Of a stretch of 64,000 bases of DNA, positions 49,998 through 57,338 are shown in pieces. The notes below the pieces were generated by a model. That model had not been told where the DNA came from, searched no databases, and saw nothing but the letters and a program-made list of their open reading frames with translations. This stretch comes from Streptomyces violaceoruber (GTDB lineage Bacteria; Actinomycetota; Actinomycetes; Streptomycetales; Streptomycetaceae). How positions within the stretch are numbered: the stretch's first letter is position 1; each line of letters begins with the position of its first letter. Position numbers and translations under genes: made by a program. The stretch is taken from contig NZ_CP137734.1 in the NCBI RefSeq assembly GCF_033406955.1, positions 7,502,001 to 7,566,000 on the forward strand, read 5' to 3'.

Positions 49998-50894
49998 TCA
50001 GCCCTCCGTTCCGGTCGGCTCGTCCAGGGCGGCGAGAAGGGCGGCGGTGTGCTTTTCGGCCCGCGTCATGCCACCGGGCGCGGCGGTGTTCTGGCCGGGC
50101 ACGGCGTAGAGGTTCGGGCGGCTGGGGGAGTGCTCCCGGGTGATCCAGGAGCGCCAGTCGGCCGCCCAGGCTTCCGCCGGCCTTGGGGCATGGCCCGCCC
50201 GGTGTGCACGCCACTTCGCGTCGGCGGCCTGCAGGCCCTGCTCGCCGAGGCGGTCGAGGTGTCCCTGCTGGCGGGCCCAGGTGTGGGTGGCGGGGTCGAC
50301 CTGCCACTCGGTAGCCGGGAGGACGGCAGCACCACCACTGCTGTACCTCCGGTTCAAATCAGGTTCACTACGGTTCTGTGTGCCGGTGGCCGGTACATCG
50401 CTGTGCCGGTGGCCGGTACGCCGCTGTGCCGGTTTCCGCCTGGACCTGACGGTTTCCGGTACTGCCGGTTTCCGGACCCTCGCGGGGGATTCCGGCACCT
50501 CACGTGGGCGGATCCCGTACCGCCGCAGAGCCGACAGCCGGAGCTTCGCAGGGCCGTCGGCCGCGTCCGACACCGCCGTGTCACCCGCTTCCTCCCGCTG
50601 CTCTCGCAGCGCCTGTGGGACCGCTTCGGCGGCGAGAGGCAGGCGGTAGACCGTGCTGCGCTGCGGGCCCACCAGGTCGTCGAGCTGCTCCAGCTCGCCG
50701 GCCAGGAGCAGACGCTCGATGGCTTCGCGCACCGTGGAGACCGAGGCGCGCGTGCGCTTGGCCAGGCTGGACAGCGAGGCCCAGGAGATGCACTGCTCGT
50801 CGGCCACCCGGTCGGCGATCGACAGCAGGACCAGACGCGCGGCCCCTCGGCTGGAGCTGTGCTCCCATACCCAATCGCGGGCTTCGCTGCTCAT
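49998..50894 (-). CDS. Winged-helix protein, candidate replication initiator
   Basis: ATG 50894 (MSSEARDWVWEHSSSRGAAR) overlaps the stop of the small upstream ORF (ATGA). Residues 10-85 are a winged helix of the replication-initiator/MarR type: ARLVLLSIADRVADEQCISW, SSLAKRTRASVSTVREAIER, LLAGELEQLDDLVGP. The middle is basic and disordered and overlaps DNA repeats (50379-50476); the C-terminal part reads WQVDPATHTWARQQGHLDRL. Initiators with iterons inside their own gene are known in actinomycete plasmids. Evidence for Rep function is positional and from the repeats. Confidence 0.65.
   Translation of the reverse strand: MSSEARDWVWEHSSSRGAARLVLLSIADRVADEQCISWASLSSLAKRTRASVSTVREAIERLLLAGELEQLDDLVGPQRSTVYRLPLAAEAVPQALREQREEAGDTAVSDAADGPAKLRLSALRRYGIRPREVPESPARVRKPAVPETVRSRRKPAQRRTGHRHSDVPATGTQNRSEPDLNRRYSSGGAAVLPATEWQVDPATHTWARQQGHLDRLGEQGLQAADAKWRAHRAGHAPRPAEAWAADWRSWITREHSPSRPNLYAVPGQNTAAPGGMTRAEKHTAALLAALDEPTGTEG
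50379..50440. repeat. Iteron-like tandem repeats, 23-bp period
   Basis: TGTGCCGGTGGCCGGTAC begins at 50379 and again at 50402; a third, diverged copy (TGTGCCGGTTTCCG) begins at 50425. GGTTTCCGG-type pieces continue to about 50476. The period is not a multiple of three, so it is not a protein repeat. Confidence 0.7.
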
Positions 50895-51037
50895 CGGCCG
50901 CCCCCGACGAGGCGGTGGGTCCGGCGACTCGCCGGCGCCGGGGTGGTGGGGTCCGGCTCGGAGCGCTGAGGCGCCGGGGCGGAGGTGGCTGCCGCGCAGG
51001 CCAGGCGGAAGGGCCTTATGCGCAGGGCAGGAGACAT
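50891..51037 (-). CDS. Small leader protein, 48 aa
   Basis: ATG 51037 with AAGGGAG six bases upstream, a strong site. It reads MSPALRIRPFRLACAAATSA and continues Pro/Arg-rich to a TGA that overlaps the start of the winged-helix gene. Such a short frame, fully coupled, may be a leader controlling translation of the candidate initiator. No family recognised. Confidence 0.5.
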   Translation of the reverse strand: MSPALRIRPFRLACAAATSAPAPQRSEPDPTTPAPASRRTHRLVGGGR

Positions 51038-51255
51038 GCGATACTCCCTTGTGCAGTGTTGCCACGCTGATGCGCCCCTCGGAAGGACTCAGCGTGGTGA
51101 TGGTGGGCAGTCGCCGCCCTTGCCGGGGCGGTCATGCCGTTTAGCGTTCGGCGTCCGTGAGTTACCGCTCTCGGGCGCCGTCGCTGTTTCCTGGACCTTC
51201 GCGGTCCGTGCCGTGCTCTCCTCGCCTTCGCGCCGTGGGCGGGCTGCCCGGGGAC

Positions 51256-51297
51256 GACGAACATACGCACGGACCTGCGTCAAGATCCAGACTTGGT
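51256..51297 (+). repeat. 42-bp repeated element, copy A
   Basis: GACGAACAT, then after 11 bases TGCGTCAAGATCCAGACTTG. It resembles 51690-51731 with one base of length difference. Confidence 0.55.
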
Positions 51298-51689
51298 TCT
51301 TAAACTCTGTACTAGTTGCAGAAAGTCCCCGAGTGATCACATTCCGCGGCCGAGGGCGGGTGGCTGGCCGGCGGACTTCGATCTGGGGCCGAGGGTCGGC
51401 TGCCGCGCCGATCAGGAGCGCTGTTCCGTTGCCCGGGGCGGCGGGTTAGGGGCGTTCCTCCTGGCGAAGCCGACGCCCCTGCGCCTGGAGGAGAGGTTCA
51501 GCGCGCAAAAGGGGCCGAAATCCGCCGTTCTGCAGGGCTGGAATGCCATTTGGCGCTCGGCGCCCGGCAGTTGAATCCCCTGTGAGTGTCGGCGCTGATT
51601 GTGCGGCCCTCTGTCCGCCCGGCTATTCGCACCCTTCGCGTAACGCTCGCCCTGCTGTCGGGTGCCGGTCTAGGCGCTGGGGCAGGGGT

Positions 51690-51731
51690 GACGAACATGT
51701 GCGGGGAATGCGCCAAGATTCAGATCTTGCT
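51690..51731 (+). repeat. 42-bp repeated element, copy B
   Basis: GACGAACAT, then after ten bases TGCGCCAAGATTCAGATCTT. It contains the inverted repeat CAAGAT-TCAG-ATCTTG (51714-51729). Confidence 0.55.
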
Positions 51732-52020
51732 GAAATGCTCGCTGCGGGGTGAAGGGGCCGCCAAAATTCGGCTCCCTCGATAGAGGCGGCGAACGGGAGT
51801 GCGGGCGGCAACTCGAATCCCCCGACGTCCTCACAGATGATCTTCAAAGTGACCTCCCTCGTGTCGCCTACTGCAGCGGCTTCTTCAACCGCCCAGCCAG
51901 AGTGATCCAAGTCATATCCGACCGGGAGCACCCGCGCTGAACCAGCGAGGGCATCACTCACGCCCCCGCGACTCACCCCCGTGACCTGCGGTCCGCTGTA
52001 TGGACGAACAGATCCTGGGC

Positions 52021-52049
52021 TTGGTCCGGATCATTAGTCAATGCACAGT
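52021..52049 (+). promoter_or_regulatory. Promoter with TTGGTC-17-CACAGT
   Basis: TTGGTC 52021-52026 and CACAGT 52044-52049; same type as the two divergent promoters at 15.4 kb. It points to the small ORF at 52073, which has GGAG eight bases before its ATG. Confidence 0.5.
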
Positions 52050-52072
52050 AAAGATCACAGCGGAGTAACAAG

Positions 52073-52211
52073 ATGTCTGCTACCGAAATGATCGCTGCGC
52101 CGTTATGCCCCTCAACTTGCCGATGCATACGCGGACTTCGCGAGCCCGGAGCGGTGCGACGGCCGCAAGCTCTCTGCGTCCATGGGGGACAAGTCGGTCA
52201 AAATGCGGTGA
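52073..52211 (+). pseudogene. Small ORF with apparent frameshift
   Basis: ATG 52073 follows a promoter and a good ribosome site and starts MSATEMIAA. A one-base shift after about nine codons would join it to a well-coding frame, RYAPQLADAYADFASPERCD, ending at TGA 52211 (about 46 codons). Without the shift the frame runs on to a low-quality peptide. A hairpin (52210-52231) follows. Confidence 0.35.
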
Positions 52212-52231
52212 CCGGCAATCTTCTGCCGGTC
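52210..52231. terminator. Hairpin after the small ORF
   Basis: GACCGGCA, six bases, TGCCGGTC, directly at the stop of the frameshifted ORF. Confidence 0.45.
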
Positions 52232-52372
52232 GCGCAGCGCCGCCATCGATCTATCATGCAGTGCAGGGGGGGCAGCACCTGATTGACATTGCATTGAGGG
52301 CTTGCACGGTTAGACCCAGATGCAATCTTGCAGGACCGGAACCGTGCAGACGAGAACTGCGAGGAACGTGGC

Positions 52373-53197
52373 ATGCGCGGGGTCGTGAGGGGCGGGGGCG
52401 GGGAAGAAGGACCCACCGGGGTCGGCGCTCTACTGCGCGTCTTTAGGGCCGCCGCCAGCACCACGCTCGGCCGCCCGATCCTCCAGAGAGAAGTGGCCGA
52501 CGCCCTGCATAGAAGCGAGCGATGGTACCGGGACCTTGAAAGCGGAACGATCACCCGGACCCTCACCCGCCACGAACTCGACACCATCGGCACGTTGCTC
52601 AGACTCGACCGCGTCCAGCGACGTGCGCTGTTCCTCGTCAGCAACGGCGGCGGCCTCTCCAGCCCGGAAGCCCAAGAGCCACCACGCATCAGCGACGAAC
52701 TGCGCCTCCTGCTGGACCAGCAGCCTTTCCCCGCCTACGTCATCGATGCCACCTGGAACGTCCTGGCCGTCAACACGTCGATGGCCGCCCTGTTCCCGTG
52801 GTCGACCGCCCCCGGGGCCAACCTCATGCGGTGGCTGCTCCTCAGTGCCGAAGCGCGAGACCAGCACCTGAACTGGGAGGCCGACGCGGAAGTGTGCGTG
52901 CGCATGCTCCGCGACGCGGCCGTAGACCGCCCCCACGACCCAGACCTTCAGCAGCTCATCAGCGACACCAGTCAGAATCCCGCCGTACGCGACCTGTGGA
53001 CCCGTGGCGCAGCCGACTTCGCCGACCACTACGACGGCCACCTACTGCAGATGACGCTCCCGCTCTTCGACGGCCAGGTGACCGAACTGGTCACCCATGT
53101 GCTGCAACCCGCCGGTCTTCCTGGTTGCCGCATGACAATCCTGACCCAGCGAGCACCCCAGGAGCCAGCAGACCGGCAGGCCGTCCAAACAATGTGA
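52373..53197 (+). CDS. XRE-family regulator, MmyB-like, second copy
   Basis: ATG 52373 with GAGGAA eight bases upstream gives 274 residues. Residues 18-85 form the helix-turn-helix (LLRVFRAAASTTLGRPILQR, EVADALHRSERWYRDLESGT, LDTIGTLLRLDRVQRRALFL). The MmyB-type ligand domain follows (FPAYVIDATWNVLAVNTSMA, LFPWSTAPGANLMRWLLLSA, WEADAEVCVRMLRDAAVDRP). It differs strongly from the regulator at 27144, so the window has two regulators of this class with separate targets. Its neighbours do not show which genes it controls. Confidence 0.82.
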   Translation: MRGVVRGGGGEEGPTGVGALLRVFRAAASTTLGRPILQREVADALHRSERWYRDLESGTITRTLTRHELDTIGTLLRLDRVQRRALFLVSNGGGLSSPEAQEPPRISDELRLLLDQQPFPAYVIDATWNVLAVNTSMAALFPWSTAPGANLMRWLLLSAEARDQHLNWEADAEVCVRMLRDAAVDRPHDPDLQQLISDTSQNPAVRDLWTRGAADFADHYDGHLLQMTLPLFDGQVTELVTHVLQPAGLPGCRMTILTQRAPQEPADRQAVQTM

Positions 53198-53597
53198 CCG
53201 GCCTCCGCCGGCGCTCGGCTATCCGCGGCCCGGTCGGGGAAATTCCTGGTGCGCGGCCCCCGCGCGGCCTCTGTCAACCCGTTGCCAGGACAACCGTGGC
53301 GACGGTCTCTCCGAGCGCCGACTGGCGTTCCACGGGACGCTGATCTCAGCTATATCGTATTGGCGGGTGCCAACTCCAGCAGCTCCCGCCTGTTGAACTG
53401 TCCCAACGCTCATGCGACGCATTCAACTCACAAGCCCATAGCCCGACTTCCGCAAAGTTCGGCCAGAGTGACGACAATCACCAAATTGCGTCCCGTGACA
53501 GAGGAAGGGGCTCCTGTTATGGGCCTGCGAGAGCAGCAATACTGCGTGGCAAGCGTCACCCTTCAGGGGGAAGGGGAGAAGCCAATAGAATGGGCCA
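53198..53597. other. Intergenic, no clear gene
   Basis: 400 bp. A frame from ATG 53519 (MGLREQQYCVASVTL) has a ribosome-like GAGGAAGGGG but overlaps the next gene in another frame and loses coding character. Nothing else convincing. Confidence 0.5.
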
Positions 53598-54053
53598 ATG
53601 ATCATTCACGATGCGCGCGGCGGACAACTCCTCCGCGTGGGAGACCCGGGGCAAGGGGTCCACCTGCTGTTCTCCACGCCTGCGCGGCCATACGGGGACG
53701 ACCCTGCGCTTGATATGACCGTACGGGCCAAGGGCGCGTGGGTGGACGTCAGCGAGTTGGTCCGGACGCTGGACGGTGACGGACTGGTGGAATTCATTTC
53801 GTCACTGGCTGACGTATCGGGCAGCTGGAGTGAACCTCGTACTTGGCGGTCCAGCGAGGGGCAATTGCAGATATCGGCACAGCGTTCGGATGGGCGCATC
53901 GTCGTGACGTGGGGGATCTGGCGAGGGATGACCGAGTCCGAAAGTGCGTGGTACTTCGAGACTGTCACCTCCCACAGGGGCGAGGGTGAGATGCGGGAAT
54001 TTTCCACAGCGTTTCAGGCTCTATTTGACGGAAAGTCAGAGGCGATTGCCTAG
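53598..54053 (+). CDS. Unknown 151-residue protein (DUF6228-like)
   Basis: ATG 53598 reads MIIHDARGGQLLRVGDPGQG. The protein is a compact alpha/beta domain: VHLLFSTPARPYGDDPALDM, VRAKGAWVDVSELVRTLDGD, LQISAQRSDGRIVVTWGIWR and FSTAFQALFDGKSEAIA. This resembles the DUF6228 group of small Streptomyces proteins. The ribosome site is weak. The base composition is less GC-rich than its neighbours by eye, which may indicate transfer. Cytosolic. Confidence 0.65.
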   Translation: MIIHDARGGQLLRVGDPGQGVHLLFSTPARPYGDDPALDMTVRAKGAWVDVSELVRTLDGDGLVEFISSLADVSGSWSEPRTWRSSEGQLQISAQRSDGRIVVTWGIWRGMTESESAWYFETVTSHRGEGEMREFSTAFQALFDGKSEAIA

Positions 54054-54408
54054 ATGCCCACCGGTGCCCCCGGGTGTGCTGCCGCTGGAAGTGCGTGCTG
54101 CGGCAGACCGCTAGACTGGCCCATCAACCTTTGCCCGGCCATCTTGTGTTCTGACGCCTGCCCATCCAGCGGGGGCCTATGGACGGGCGGTCGGTAGTTT
54201 GTGGGTCTGAGTCGGCAGACCCGGACACCGGGGAGACCTACCGACGCATCCTCGTCCCCAATGTTCAGGTAAGCCCGCTGCTCGGCTGGGGACCGGAAGG
54301 CCCCGCGCAGGCCACCGCCGTCGGCGCCCATCCGCACGTACGAGTGCGCCCTCTGGCATGTCTCCGAACAGGGGTGGGCACCGGAGGAAGCGTGTGATGT
54401 GCGAAGGG
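54054..54408. other. Intergenic, no supported gene
   Basis: 355 bp between a rightward gene and leftward remnants. Open frames on both strands lack ribosome sites and codon bias. No repeats or hairpins stand out. Confidence 0.55.
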
Positions 54409-55060
54409 TCAGCCGACCAGGTCCTCAGCGAGGGTGTTGACGTCGCCGGCACCGATTAGCATGACCACGTCGGCGTCCGTCGCCTCGTCCCGCAGCAGCC
54501 GGGCGAGGTCTGCTCTGCCCGGGGACATCTGCATCTGCGGTGCCCGGTCAGCGACATCGGCGGCGAGCTGCTCGGCGACGTGCTTCCATACCTCGGGATT
54601 TTCCCGGGCTGGGTAGACGGGCTCGACCCACGCGAGGTCCGCCGACGCGAGCACGTCGAGAAACCCGCCCTGGAACTGCTGTGTCCGGGAGAACAGGTGC
54701 GGCTGGAACACCGCCAGGACCCTTCCACCACGGGCGACCTGGCGGGCGGCGGCCAGGGCCGCATCCACCTCGACAGGGTGGTGGGCGTGACGGTGACCTC
54801 CTCCAATTCGGCCAGATTGCGGCGGGGGTGCTGCTCGCTGAGGGCCCGCAGGAGTGCATCGAGGCCCTGGTCCTCCTGGATCCTCGGATCGGCGGCAGCC
54901 TCCAGGGTGTTCGGGCACCAGCCGCACCCGACACACCGGCTCCGGGCATTGGGGTTGAGGGTCGCGGCCCGGCCACCGTTGCGGAAGTAGCCTCCAACTG
55001 CCTTGTCGGCGCGGCATGAAGAACTCCAGCTTGGTGTTGAGCGGTGTGTGCTGCTACCGG
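54409..55060 (-). pseudogene. Fused remnants: radical-SAM-like fragment and MurC C-terminus
   Basis: On the minus strand, coding sense starts as TPLNTKLEFF near 55050, shifts frame, reads ADKAVGGYFRNGGRAATLNP, CVGCGWCPNTLEAAADPRI and RNLAELEEVTV to about 54795, then shifts again into HAHHPVEVDAALAAARQVAR, RVLAVFQPHLFSRTQQFQGG and VVMLIGAGDVNTLAEDLVG, ending normally at 54409. The last part matches the MurC (UDP-MurNAc L-Ala ligase) C-terminal domain, about 130 of 460 residues; the first carries a CxxCxxC cluster. The two pieces come from different genes or a fusion, and neither is complete. Confidence 0.7.
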
Positions 55061-55117
55061 GGATGCGACACGTACGTCGTGTCGCGGGAGGGCATCGGAG
55101 CCGGCAGTCAGCGCGGC

Positions 55118-56293
55118 CTACTTGGCTGGGGCGAAGGCGGTGAAGTGCGCAGGCGGGTGGTCGATGGGCAGGTCGGGCCGCCAGGACGTGAGGATCTGGG
55201 CGCTGCAGGCGAACAGGCCGTTGGGGAGCTGGTCGAGGGGGTACCACGCCCAGTCGCCGACGCTCTCGTCCGGCTGCGTCAGTGGCTGCCCTTGCCAGGC
55301 GTGGACGAGCGCGCCGACGGTGACCCGCAGGACCCCCTCGACGTGATCGACAAGCGTGCCCAGCAGTTCCACGTCGCCGGTCCGAGCGACCAGGCCGGTC
55401 TCCTCGGCGAGTTCTCGGACGACCGTCTCCTCGAAGGATTCTCCGGTGGCCTCCACGCTGCCGCCGGGTAGTTCGAGGGTGCCGCGGCGATGTCGGCCCA
55501 GCAGGATGCCCTGCTCGCTGAGCAGGATCGCTCCGACGCCGACTGCCGCGTGGGCGGCCGGGGCTCGGGTGCTGCGTGGTCGGCTGGAGACGCGCGTCGG
55601 CCGGTCGGGAAGGCGCCGGGCGCGGATGAGCTGCTGGACTACCTTGGCGTTCTCGTCAGGGTGCGGGAACAGGTCGATGGCTTCGACGCGAAAGCCGTAC
55701 TCGGTGAGCAGGTCCTCCCACAGCTGCGGTGCCAGGACCCACATCTGCGTCGGCAACGGCGGGTCGTCGCGCAGCAGGATCATCTCCTCGCGCGGCGCCA
55801 CGGCCGTGGACGGACCGTGGCCGTGCAGATCGGTGTGTAGGAGCGAAAGGATCAGCGGGGCATCGGGACGCAGGCCGTCGCGCAGCGCAGGCAGCGAGCG
55901 GTGCGGGTCGATGAAGGCGAGCGTCCCGATCGCGTACGCGGCGTCGAACGGCTCGGCTCCGCCCAGGTACTCGGCCACGTCTGCTCGGACGAACTCCACG
56001 CCGTCCACGCCTGCGTGGGTGGAGACGGCGCGCTCGTGCTGGGTCGGGGACAGCTCGATGCCGGTGACCCGCGCTCCGTGTGCCCGGGCGAGGTGGACGG
56101 CGTGGTGGCCGGCCCCGGAGCCGATGTCCAGGACGCGGCGGCCGGTGACGTCGCCGAGGACTTCTGCTCCTGGCCCGATGCCTTGCCAGGGCGTCCAGCG
56201 GAGCCGTTCGGGGACGGGCGGGGTGTATGCGCGGGCGAGTTGGCGCTGGCCGTAGATCTGCCAGGCCCGGGTGTTGGTGTCCTCGGCGGGCAC
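55118..56293 (-). CDS. SAM methyltransferase fused to Nudix hydrolase
   Basis: GTG 56293 with AGGAGG five bases upstream; 391 residues. Residues 30-215 are a class I methyltransferase: motif I VLDIGSGAGHH (54-64), IEL after strand 2, VRADVAEYL and YAIGTLAFIDP. Residues 248-375 form a Nudix domain (AVGVGAILLSEQGILLGRHR) with box GGSVEATGESFEE then RELAEETGL (277-301). The fusion suggests coupled methylation and pyrophosphate hydrolysis, or a biosynthetic role. It ends the leftward operon, 32 bp after the single Nudix gene. Confidence 0.87.
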   Translation of the reverse strand: MPAEDTNTRAWQIYGQRQLARAYTPPVPERLRWTPWQGIGPGAEVLGDVTGRRVLDIGSGAGHHAVHLARAHGARVTGIELSPTQHERAVSTHAGVDGVEFVRADVAEYLGGAEPFDAAYAIGTLAFIDPHRSLPALRDGLRPDAPLILSLLHTDLHGHGPSTAVAPREEMILLRDDPPLPTQMWVLAPQLWEDLLTEYGFRVEAIDLFPHPDENAKVVQQLIRARRLPDRPTRVSSRPRSTRAPAAHAAVGVGAILLSEQGILLGRHRRGTLELPGGSVEATGESFEETVVRELAEETGLVARTGDVELLGTLVDHVEGVLRVTVGALVHAWQGQPLTQPDESVGDWAWYPLDQLPNGLFACSAQILTSWRPDLPIDHPPAHFTAFAPAK

Positions 56294-56325
56294 GGTTGCC
56301 TCCTGGTGGGCGGGTGTTCTGGGGG

Positions 56326-56808
56326 TCAGGTGTGTGTGATCAGGTAGGCGGGACCTTCGCCGCGTCGGGCTCGTTCGATGGCGTCGAGGCGCGTGGCTTT
56401 ATTCACGGGTTGTGAAGCCCGTTGTTCACGGGTTTGGGAGGCGCGCGGGGCCATCAGCTCCTGCCAGGTCGCGAGGTCGTGGACGGCCCACAGGTCGTGT
56501 TCCGCGGGGTCGAGGCGGATCCGGTCGAGCTGGGCGGCGGTCAGCCGGCCTCCGTCGAAGATGAGCCCCACCTTGTTCAGCGGCTGGCGTGGTCCGGCGT
56601 GGAGGAAGTGCGTCAGGAGCAGGGGCGGCGTGTTGAGGGTGAGTTCCAGGCCGGTCTCCTCGACCGTCTCCCGCCGGGCGGTCTGCAGCGGGTCCTCGCC
56701 CGGGGCATCCAGATTGCCGCCGGGGAACTGCCAGAGTCTTGAGCCGTAGACCGAACGGAGCTGGACCGGACGGTCGTGTTCGTCACGGATGTACAGGCAG
56801 CCGTACAC
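56326..56808 (-). CDS. Nudix hydrolase, single domain
   Basis: GTG 56808 is 24 bp after the ASCH stop; 160 residues. The Nudix box reads FPGGNLDAPGEDPLQTARRE then TVEETGLEL (residues 28-52), with the usual REx3EE core as RRETVEETG. VGLIFDGGRLTAAQLDRI follows. After residue 120 comes an Arg/Ala/Gln-rich helix (ATRLDAIERARRGEGPA). It probably hydrolyses a nucleoside-diphosphate-linked metabolite in the cytosol. Confidence 0.85.
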   Translation of the reverse strand: MYGCLYIRDEHDRPVQLRSVYGSRLWQFPGGNLDAPGEDPLQTARRETVEETGLELTLNTPPLLLTHFLHAGPRQPLNKVGLIFDGGRLTAAQLDRIRLDPAEHDLWAVHDLATWQELMAPRASQTREQRASQPVNKATRLDAIERARRGEGPAYLITHT

Positions 56809-56832
56809 CGTGTGGTGAGGGACGGTCCGCGC

Positions 56833-57270
56833 TTACTCCTCGGCTGTCATCGGGATAGGGCGGCCGGGCCGGGCCGGGCGGTGGTCGAAGGCGAGGGCGA
56901 GAACGCCGAGGGCTTCCTTGTCCGGCGGGTAGATGCCGCGGAGGTTGGCGAGCAGCTCGCCGGGCGACCCGTCCGGGTTGATGCGTGCGGTGTCCTCCGA
57001 GCGGAGCAGGTCGTCGAAGGAGGGGTACGGGGTGATCCGCTGCGCGATGACGTCGAGTTCCCGCCCGGGGTCCCGGTCGTGAAAGACGAGCGTGTCGCCC
57101 ACGGCGACGGCGCGCCTGCCCGGGGTGGCCACCCTCACTTCGATCGTTTTGCGCCCTGCTTCCACCTGCCGGTAGTACCGCCCGAGAAGGTGCATGTGAT
57201 GCTCGGGCGTTTCGTCTCCGGCCGCCGGGCTCGGGATGGCTGGGATGGCTTGCTGGGTGTCGTCAGGCAT
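56833..57270 (-). CDS. ASCH-domain protein
   Basis: ATG 57270; 145 residues. After a disordered start the ASCH core reads MHLLGRYYRQVEAGRKTIEV, RVATPGRRAVAVGDTLVFHD and LDVIAQRITPYPSFDDLLRS. The GRKTIEVR motif is the ASCH signature. ASCH proteins are thought to bind RNA or hydrolyse modified nucleosides (N4-acetylcytidine amidohydrolase type). It sits among Nudix and kinase genes, which favours a nucleotide-related role. Confidence 0.82.
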   Translation of the reverse strand: MPDDTQQAIPAIPSPAAGDETPEHHMHLLGRYYRQVEAGRKTIEVRVATPGRRAVAVGDTLVFHDRDPGRELDVIAQRITPYPSFDDLLRSEDTARINPDGSPGELLANLRGIYPPDKEALGVLALAFDHRPARPGRPIPMTAEE

Positions 57271-57338
57271 ACGTGCCTCCGTTCGATGCTTTCCGGCCGG
57301 TCGGTCGTGGGCGCGACGTGGACGAGCCCATTGGCGAG

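Larger units (their letters stand above)
51038..52372. other. Regulatory intergenic region, 1.3 kb
   Basis: It lies between the leftward replication/transfer genes and the rightward XRE gene. Short frames here lack coding character except one small ORF behind a good promoter (52021-52211). It contains a twice-repeated 42-bp element (51256 and 51690), AT-richer stretches near 51300, and a hairpin at 52210. A replication origin or transfer-control region is possible. Confidence 0.5.
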
